Origin: Symbiobacteriaceae bacterium | GTDB taxonomy: Bacteria > Bacillota_E > Symbiobacteriia > Symbiobacteriales > Symbiobacteriaceae | DNA length: 13,501 nt | Assembly (NCBI GenBank): GCA_027356675.1 | Contig: DAHVXO010000160.1 | Coordinates: forward strand, 1-13,501 | Reading direction: 5' to 3' | Shown here: positions 8,476-13,501 of the stretch, in pieces | How the letters are laid out: the number at the start of each line of letters is the position of its first letter | Position numbering within the stretch: position 1 is the first letter of the stretch | Notes under the pieces: model-generated | Seen by the model: the letters and a program-made list of their open reading frames with translations, nothing else | What the model was told of the DNA's origin: nothing | Databases searched by the model: none | Made by a program: the position numbers and the translations under genes

Positions 8476-9300
8476 ATGATCGGACCCATTCTACGGAGAG
8501 CCGAAGCAGGCCGCCAACCGGGGTTCCGGGAGATCGCTCTGCTTCTGCAGGCCAACGGGACCGACCATCAGGCGCTTCTGGAGGCGGCTGGCCGGATCAC
8601 TCGAGCCTGCAGGGGGGAAGGCACCACATCCCGTGGGGTCATCAGTCTCGCTGTCGAGTCAACGTTGGACGCCCCTGTGGAAGCCGCTTGCGCGGCCGTG
8701 CGGATGGGCTGCAAGTCGGTCATCATCCAGCGCGAGGGACCGGTGGATCCCGATCGCATCGGTGATCTGGTCCGGCGGATCAAGCGTACCGTGCCCGTCC
8801 ATCTTGCGCTCTGCCTGGGCGAGCGCTCGTACGATGACTATGCGCTCTGGCGCCACGCTGGCGTAGACCAGTACATTCTCCCTCACGAAACATGTAACCT
8901 AATCGCGTATGCCCAACTCTTCCCGGGGCGCACGCCCGCGGACAGGGTGACCCGGTACCTATGGCTGCGGGGCCTGGGGTATGAGGTCGGCGGCGGGCTC
9001 CTGACCGCCTGCGTCAGCCGGGACAGCACCGGTGTAGTGGGCGATCTGGAGATGCTCATGAATATTAATACGGAGTCGGTGGTGATCCGGCAGGATAGCG
9101 ACCCGGCCGATCTCTACAAGCTTCTGGCTGTGCTCCGGCTCTGCCTGCCCTCAGCCGATCTGTGGGTCAAGGGGGAGTCAACTGAGATCGAATCGACCGC
9201 ACTCAACATCGGCGCCAACGTAAGATTGGTGGACGTCTGCGGGGTGCCGCGTCTGCCTGCTCTGGCCAGGCAGACAGCCAGTTTCGCGACTCTGTTGTAG
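8476..9300 (+). CDS. HydE/BioB-like barrel protein lacking the radical-SAM cysteine motif
   Basis: A 274-residue cytosolic protein of unknown function. Its layout follows the HydE/BioB/PylB radical-SAM barrel: an N-terminal helix region EIALLLQANGTDHQALLEAA (19-38), a first strand RGVISLA (53-59), helix and strand AAVRMGCKSVIIQREG (73-88), then LCLGERSYDDYALWRHAGVD (112-131), YILPHET (133-139), GLGYEVGGGLL (166-176) and the late IGANVRLVDV (245-254). Where relatives carry the SNxCxxxCxYCG [4Fe-4S] loop, this protein has only VESTLD (60-65). Its eight scattered cysteines (45, 72, 79, 113, 140, 179, 223, 255) form no CxxxCxxC. The frame is unbroken, so a catalytically inactive or repurposed barrel is inferred. 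The ATG at 8476 has GGGGAGGGG 5 bases upstream; an in-frame GTG at 8443 is rejected because the Shine-Dalgarno lies after it. A strong terminator follows. Confidence 0.85.
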   Translation: MIGPILRRAEAGRQPGFREIALLLQANGTDHQALLEAAGRITRACRGEGTTSRGVISLAVESTLDAPVEAACAAVRMGCKSVIIQREGPVDPDRIGDLVRRIKRTVPVHLALCLGERSYDDYALWRHAGVDQYILPHETCNLIAYAQLFPGRTPADRVTRYLWLRGLGYEVGGGLLTACVSRDSTGVVGDLEMLMNINTESVVIRQDSDPADLYKLLAVLRLCLPSADLWVKGESTEIESTALNIGANVRLVDVCGVPRLPALARQTASFATLL

Positions 9301-9325
9301 CGCTGCGCATAACGTGATCACTGAG

Positions 9326-9355
9326 CGCCCGGGGGCGGTTGCCCCCGGGCGTTTT
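9326..9355 (+). terminator. Strong rho-independent terminator
   Basis: CGCCCGGGGGC (9326-9336) and GCCCCCGGGCG (9341-9351) form a perfect 11-base stem with a GGTT loop, followed directly by TTTT (9352-9355). It ends the transcript of the HydE/BioB-like gene and separates it from the LarA-like gene. The 80 bases after it (9356-9436) must hold the promoter of the next gene, but I see no clear one. Confidence 0.92.
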
Positions 9356-9436
9356 GGCATCCCCGGTGCGGTTTTCGGAAGGTCCAAGTGTGTGCGAAGG
9401 AGAAAGATTGTTGCAGCCAGTACGGAGGTGTCGGCG

Positions 9437-10669
9437 ATGCTTCCAGACCTGATCCCGGTTCGGCAACGGTTCGGTGCGGCTCGTGTTGATGACCTGCCGG
9501 GGGCGGTGCGCCGTGCCCTGGAGGCCCTGCATTTGGAGCTGCGGATTCACCCGGGGATGACAGTGGGCATCCCCGCCGGCAGTCGCGGCATTCGACATAT
9601 CCCGCTGATTCTACGGGAGGCAGTGCGGTACGTCCGGTCGCTGGGCGCGCAGCCCCTGGTCGTCGCGGCCATGGGGAGCCACGGCGGTGGCACGGCCGAT
9701 GGGCAGCGGGCCGTGTTGAGCGGGCTCGGCATCACGGAGGAGAGCGTTGAGGCGCCCATTCGAACCGATGTGGAGGCCGAGGTCGTGGGACGGGCCGCGG
9801 ACGGCACGCCGGTCTACTTCGACCGCAACCTTCTTCAGACGGATGGGTTGCTCGTAATCAATCGTGTGAAGCCGCACACGTCGTTTCGCGGATCCGTTGA
9901 GAGCGGGCTCGTGAAGATGCTGGTTGTGGGGTGCGGCAAGCCCTCCGGCGCCAAACTCTTTCACAGCCTGGGCGCTGCTGAGCTAGGGCCGCGGTTGCGG
10001 GAGTTTGGTGCGATCTCGCTCTCCCGGCTTCCCATATTGGGCGGTGTCGCCATCCTGGAGAACCAGGCGGAGGAGACGGCGGATGTGGTGCCACTTCAGC
10101 CCGAGGGCTTCCTGGAGGCGGAAGCACGTCTGCTGGAGCGCGCCTGGCAACTGCTGCCCGGCCTGCCGGTATCGGCACTGGATCTGTTGGTCGTCGACCG
10201 AATCGGCAAGGAGTATTCCGGCACCTGCATGGACACCAACGTCATCGGCCGGGTGCGAATTCCTGGCATTCCCGAAGCGGGCCCGGACATTCGGCGGATC
10301 GTTGCGCTGGACCTGTCAGATGCCTCGCACGGCAACGCCAATGGCGTTGGCCTCGCCGACCTGGTCACCCGGCGGCTGGTCAGCAAGATCGACTTCCCGG
10401 CAACCTACCTGAACTGTCTGACGGCCACCTTTGTGGAGCGGGCGAAGATCCCGATCACGCTAGACAGCGACCGCGCCGTCATTGAGGCGGCGCTGCAGAC
10501 CGTTGGTTCGCCTCATGCCCCGCGCATCGCACGGATCAAAAACACGCTTGAGCTCGAGGACCTGTTGCTCTCGCCGGCGGCGCTCGCGCAATTGCGACCG
10601 GAGGCTTCGCTCGAAGTCGTCGGTGCGGCGCAGCCCTGGCCATTCGACAGCACCGGCAACCTGTTTTAG
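9437..10669 (+). CDS. LarA-like protein (lactate racemase N-terminal domain, DUF2088)
   Basis: A 410-residue cytosolic protein of the nickel-pincer racemase (LarA) superfamily, from the branch usually annotated only as lactate racemase domain-containing. Visible family motifs are IPAGSRGIRHI (45-55), MGSHGGGTADGQ (79-90), INRVKPHTSFRG (141-152), ESGLVKMLVVGCGKPSGAKLFH (155-176), SGTCMDTNVIGR (261-272) and SHGNANGVGLAD (297-308). Conserved Lys145, His82, His147 and His176 could serve cofactor or substrate binding by analogy with LarA, but I cannot align them with certainty. Substrate unknown; no larB, larC or larE cofactor genes are in the window. The frame is open from 9314, inside the preceding terminator; the ATG at 9437 is chosen because GGAGGTG (9424-9430) lies 6 bases upstream. 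The Lon-like gene follows after 32 bases and may be co-transcribed. Confidence 0.9.
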   Translation: MLPDLIPVRQRFGAARVDDLPGAVRRALEALHLELRIHPGMTVGIPAGSRGIRHIPLILREAVRYVRSLGAQPLVVAAMGSHGGGTADGQRAVLSGLGITEESVEAPIRTDVEAEVVGRAADGTPVYFDRNLLQTDGLLVINRVKPHTSFRGSVESGLVKMLVVGCGKPSGAKLFHSLGAAELGPRLREFGAISLSRLPILGGVAILENQAEETADVVPLQPEGFLEAEARLLERAWQLLPGLPVSALDLLVVDRIGKEYSGTCMDTNVIGRVRIPGIPEAGPDIRRIVALDLSDASHGNANGVGLADLVTRRLVSKIDFPATYLNCLTATFVERAKIPITLDSDRAVIEAALQTVGSPHAPRIARIKNTLELEDLLLSPAALAQLRPEASLEVVGAAQPWPFDSTGNLF

Positions 10670-10701
10670 CCCCGCAAGCCAACCACGGGAGAGTGGGTCA
10701 C

Positions 10702-13113
10702 GTGAAGGAACGTTGCGCAGTACCCGTTCAGCAACTCCGGCGGCATTGGGACCCCGACCAGTTGGGCCTTGTGACCACAGAGGAAACGCCGGTGTTGGAT
10801 GGCCTCGTCGGCCAGGAACGGGCGGTTTCTGCCCTGCATTTCGGCCTTTCCCTGCGCAACCCCGGGTATAACATCTACGTTTCTGGCCCGTCTGGTACGG
10901 GTAAAACCAGCTACTCGTGCTCGCTGGTGCGCTCCCACGCGGAGAGTGAGCCCGTGCCACCCGACTGGGTCTATGTGCATAACTTCGACCGGCCAGATGA
11001 GCCTGTCGCCCTGGCGCTGGCGCCTGGGGGCGGCCCAGCCTTCGCCCATGACATGGAGGAGTTGGTGCTAGACGCTCGCACCGCTGCGGGGCGGGCTCTG
11101 GACGCCAAAGAGCACCAGGCCCGCCGGGAGGATGCAGTCCGCCGCGCCCGCATTCAGATCGCCCAGATCATGGAGGAGTTGGAGGGCCTTGCCCAGCAGT
11201 CGGGGTTCGGCCTGACCCAGACCGATAAGGGGCTGATGCCCGTGCCCATGCTCGACGGGCAACCGCTTTCCGAAGAACAGTTTGGCGCACTGCCCGTGGA
11301 TTCCAAGCGGGAACTCTCCGAGCGGGGCCAGACGGTCCGCCAGTCCATCGCTGATGCGGCGCGTAGGACGTGGGAACTGGAAAAGGCCCTGCGGGAAGAG
11401 CTGCGCCATCTGGACAGCGATGTGGCCACGCAGGCGCAAGCGCCTGTGGTCACCCATCTCAAGGAGAAGTACAAGCACTACCCGCGGGTGGTCGCGTGGT
11501 TGGACCGTGCCGAGCGGGAAATCGTTGGTCACACGCTACCGCCCGGCGGTCCCAGCCAGGCGATGGCTGAGGCGGCGGCGACCAGCGAAGGCGGCCCGGC
11601 GCCCAGTTTTCCGGCCAGGCCGGATCTAGAGGGCAAGTTCCGGGTGAACGTGTTTGTACACCGGCAGCGCAAGTCGGGGGCGCCCGTGGTGGTGGAGAAC
11701 AACCCCAGCTATTTCAACTTGTTCGGGAAGGTGGAGTTGACCCCCACGCCCGATGGAGCGCCAAGGTCTAGCGTCATCAACCTCAAGGCGGGCTCGCTGC
11801 ATCGGGCCAACGGCGGCTACCTGGTGCTTCAGGCGGCGGACATGCTCCGGAATCTGGGGGCCTGGGAAACCCTGAAGCGATCGCTCTCTACCCGGGAGGC
11901 GCGGGTTGAGGTCCCAGAGGCGGAGAACCGGATGTTTCCGGTGGAAATCGTTCGCCCACAGCCGATCCCACTCGATGTGAAAGTAATCTTGATCGGCAGC
12001 TCGCACTTGTACCGGGCGCTTTATGGTCAAGATGAAGAGTTCCGGAAGCGGTTCAAGATCAAGGCCGAATTCGACATCGTGATGGATGCGAGTCCAACGA
12101 ACGTCGAAGGCTATGCGCGCTTCGTATCGCAAGTCTGCCGGCATGATAGGCTCAAGCACCTGACAGCCGACGCTCTGGCGCACCTGATTGAGCACAGCCA
12201 TAGATTGGCGGAGGACCAGACCAAGCTATCGGCTCGGTTTAATGAAGTGGTCGAAGTCATCTACGAAGCGAACGCTTGGGCGAGCCAGGCAGGCAGCCAG
12301 GTCGTTGACGCGGCGCATGTGGAGCAGGCCATCCAGGAGAAGGCGTCCCGGGCGGCCTTGCCGGAACTGCACTTGCAGGAGATGATTCAGCGAGGTACGA
12401 TCATGGTCGATGTGGACGGTGCGGTCGTCGGGCAGGTCAACGGGTTGACGGTCATGAACACCGGCGATCACAGTTTCGGCTCGCCGAGCCGGATCACGGC
12501 GCGGGTTTACACCGGGCAGAAGGGCATTCTTCATATAGAACGTGAAATTGATATGACTGGGCAGATTCACGACAAGGGTCTGTTTACGTTATCGGGCTTC
12601 CTGGGCGACCGGTTTGCGCAGGACAAGCCGCTCGCCTTCTCCGCCAGCATCGCATTCGAGCAGACCTACGTGCCCGTGGATGGCGATAGTGCGTCGTCGA
12701 CGGAACTGTATGCCCTGTTGTCCGCGTTGGCGGACGCGCCGATCGACCAGGGGATCGCTGTCACCGGGTCTGTCAACCAGCGTGGGCAGGTGCAGCCAAT
12801 CGGCGGGGTCAACGAGAAGGTCGAAGGCTTCTTCCGCGTCTGCAAGATCCGGGGACTGACCGGGCGGCAAGGCGTCATGATCCCACGTCAGAACCTGCCG
12901 AACCTGATGCTCTCGGCAGAGGTAGTGGCCGCGGTCGAAGGTGGACAGTTTAACGTTTGGGCAGTCAGCAGTATAGAAGAAGGGATTGAGATTCTCACCG
13001 GGATCCCGGCTGGACAGCGTGGTCCGGATGGTCGGTATCCGGCTGCCACGGTCTTTGAGCGGGTGGATCGCCGGATTGAGACGCTGGTGCGAAACCTCTC
13101 CTTATGGCAGTGA
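10702..13113 (+). CDS. Lon-like ATP-dependent serine protease (AAA_32 / LonB type)
   Basis: An 803-residue cytosolic AAA+ protease degrading unfolded or regulatory proteins. It lacks the N-terminal LAN domain of classical Lon. Walker A GPSGTGKT is at residues 62-69. A long charged helical insertion (about 100-260) follows, then a Walker-B-like GGYLVLQAADML (371-382) and a possible arginine finger in FRKRFK (447-452). The C-terminal Lon proteolytic domain (~570-770) holds Ser663 in DGDSASSTE and Lys706 in GGVNEKVEGFF; their 43-residue spacing is the same as in E. coli Lon. No transmembrane segment is visible, unlike archaeal LonB. The GTG at 10702 is preferred: GGGAG (10687-10691) is 10 bases upstream, whereas it is only one base before the in-frame GTG at 10693. 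It follows the LarA-like gene by 32 bases and ends in its own terminator. Confidence 0.95.
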   Translation: MKERCAVPVQQLRRHWDPDQLGLVTTEETPVLDGLVGQERAVSALHFGLSLRNPGYNIYVSGPSGTGKTSYSCSLVRSHAESEPVPPDWVYVHNFDRPDEPVALALAPGGGPAFAHDMEELVLDARTAAGRALDAKEHQARREDAVRRARIQIAQIMEELEGLAQQSGFGLTQTDKGLMPVPMLDGQPLSEEQFGALPVDSKRELSERGQTVRQSIADAARRTWELEKALREELRHLDSDVATQAQAPVVTHLKEKYKHYPRVVAWLDRAEREIVGHTLPPGGPSQAMAEAAATSEGGPAPSFPARPDLEGKFRVNVFVHRQRKSGAPVVVENNPSYFNLFGKVELTPTPDGAPRSSVINLKAGSLHRANGGYLVLQAADMLRNLGAWETLKRSLSTREARVEVPEAENRMFPVEIVRPQPIPLDVKVILIGSSHLYRALYGQDEEFRKRFKIKAEFDIVMDASPTNVEGYARFVSQVCRHDRLKHLTADALAHLIEHSHRLAEDQTKLSARFNEVVEVIYEANAWASQAGSQVVDAAHVEQAIQEKASRAALPELHLQEMIQRGTIMVDVDGAVVGQVNGLTVMNTGDHSFGSPSRITARVYTGQKGILHIEREIDMTGQIHDKGLFTLSGFLGDRFAQDKPLAFSASIAFEQTYVPVDGDSASSTELYALLSALADAPIDQGIAVTGSVNQRGQVQPIGGVNEKVEGFFRVCKIRGLTGRQGVMIPRQNLPNLMLSAEVVAAVEGGQFNVWAVSSIEEGIEILTGIPAGQRGPDGRYPAATVFERVDRRIETLVRNLSLWQ

Positions 13114-13125
13114 TAAGTGTGGCGA

Positions 13126-13160
13126 AAGGCCCGGCAAAAAGCCCGCCGGGCCTTGCTTTT
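13126..13160 (+). terminator. Rho-independent terminator of the Lon-like gene
   Basis: AAGGCCCGGC (13126-13135) pairs perfectly with GCCGGGCCTT (13145-13154) around a 9-base loop, followed by GC and TTTT (13157-13160). It isolates the rRNA promoters downstream. Confidence 0.88.
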
Positions 13161-13199
13161 CGAACGATTCCGTGTCATTTTTGGGGGCCCTTTTTGGGG

Positions 13200-13229
13200 T
13201 TGACCGACGGCTGTGCGTTCGGTTAAGAT
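13200..13229 (+). promoter_or_regulatory. rRNA operon promoter P1
   Basis: TTGACC (13200-13205) and TAAGAT (13224-13229) are separated by 18 bases. The -35 matches 5 of 6 and the -10 4 of 6. The -10 context, TAAGATAA, is repeated in P2. It lies between the Lon-gene terminator and 16S rRNA, where nothing else is encoded. Confidence 0.7.
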
Positions 13230-13282
13230 AAGTCTCGTGCCTCGCAAGCGTGCGGCGGTCAATCAGAAGAAAAATCTTCCAG

Positions 13283-13312
13283 TTGACTGAAGCAAAGGCG
13301 GCGTGGTAAGAT
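13283..13312 (+). promoter_or_regulatory. rRNA operon promoter P2
   Basis: TTGACT (13283-13288) and TAAGAT (13307-13312) are separated by 18 bases, the same architecture as P1 83 bases upstream. Transcription would begin near 13319, giving a leader of ~130 bases before 16S rRNA. Confidence 0.72.
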
Positions 13313-13350
13313 AACAACCTCGCCTCTCAAACGGCGGTGGTTTCAGCCCC

Positions 13351-13426
13351 TCGCACCTTTAAAACTAGACAGTGGAAAGATCGGAAAGAGCCAAGCGAGA
13401 CGGACCGCGTGGTGCCGAGAGGCACC
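13351..13426 (+). promoter_or_regulatory. rRNA leader with boxA-like antitermination element and hairpin
   Basis: CACCTTTAAAACTAGACAG (13354-13372) resembles the boxA region of Firmicutes rRNA leaders (CTTTGAAAACT...), which binds NusB-NusE for antitermination. Downstream, GGTGCC (13411-13416) and GGCACC (13421-13426) enclose a GAGA tetraloop. A processing stem with the region after 16S cannot be checked, since that region lies beyond the window. Confidence 0.5.
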
Positions 13427-13451
13427 GAAAAAACAGAGCCGAACAAACTAT

Positions 13452-13501
13452 TCTTCGGAGAGTTTGATCCTGGCTCAGGACGAACGCTGGCGGCGTGCTT
13501 A
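13452..13501 (+). rRNA. rrs: 16S ribosomal RNA, 5' end (partial)
   Basis: The universal AGAGTTTGATCCTGGCTCAG begins at 13459 and is followed by GACGAACGCTGGCGGCGTGC, the conserved start of bacterial 16S rRNA. By E. coli numbering (AGAGTTTGATC at position 8) the mature 5' end is near 13452; the preceding TCGGAG matches Firmicutes. Only ~50 bases are in the window. Confidence 0.97.

Noticed and set aside
10460..10960. 166-codon - strand frame across the LarA-like/Lon-like junction
   Set aside because: Shadow frame, Arg/Gly/Pro-rich, antisense to two well-supported genes.

Overview
The window is GC-rich chromosomal DNA carrying mostly core genes. It suggests a high-GC member of the Firmicutes (Bacillota), perhaps Symbiobacterium-like. 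This is inferred from purine-rich Shine-Dalgarno sites (GGAGG/GAGGAGG) before nearly every gene, frequent GTG/TTG starts, the glycolytic pgk-tpiA-gpmI-eno cluster followed by secG and an Est30-type carboxylesterase, a CsoR-family regulator, and a 16S rRNA 5' end of Gram-positive type. The genus cannot be fixed from the sequence alone.

Region 1 (1-2473) holds pgk, a small unrecognised cytosolic gene that starts inside the pgk 3' end, and tpiA, all on the + strand and probably one operon. Region 2 (2474-4374) interrupts the glycolytic series: a PilZ (c-di-GMP receptor) gene on the - strand, a divergent CsoR-family repressor gene on the + strand, and a convergent thioredoxin gene on the - strand. 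A CsoR-like palindrome (ATACCC-N4-GGGTAT) lies just upstream of the thioredoxin gene, and a degenerate copy lies inside the promoter of the repressor gene, so the two may form one regulatory circuit. Region 3 (4315-7225) is gpmI and eno behind an extended -10 promoter, completing lower glycolysis from 1,3-bisphosphoglycerate to phosphoenolpyruvate.

Region 4 (7246-8362) is secG behind a promoter wrapped in a large dyad, then a strong terminator and a carboxylesterase. Region 5 (8438-10669) is the least ordinary part. One gene encodes a protein that aligns along its whole length with the HydE/BioB radical-SAM barrel but lacks the CxxxCxxC iron-sulfur loop. After a strong terminator comes a LarA-like (DUF2088) protein. 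Region 6 (10702-13160) is a Lon-like AAA+ serine protease of the AAA_32 type with its own terminator. The window ends with tandem rRNA promoters, a leader with a boxA-like element, and the first ~50 bases of 16S rRNA.

No mobile element, CRISPR array or tRNA was seen. The observations most worth follow-up are the cluster-less HydE/BioB-like protein and the atypical CsoR-family repressor with its shared operator at thioredoxin.
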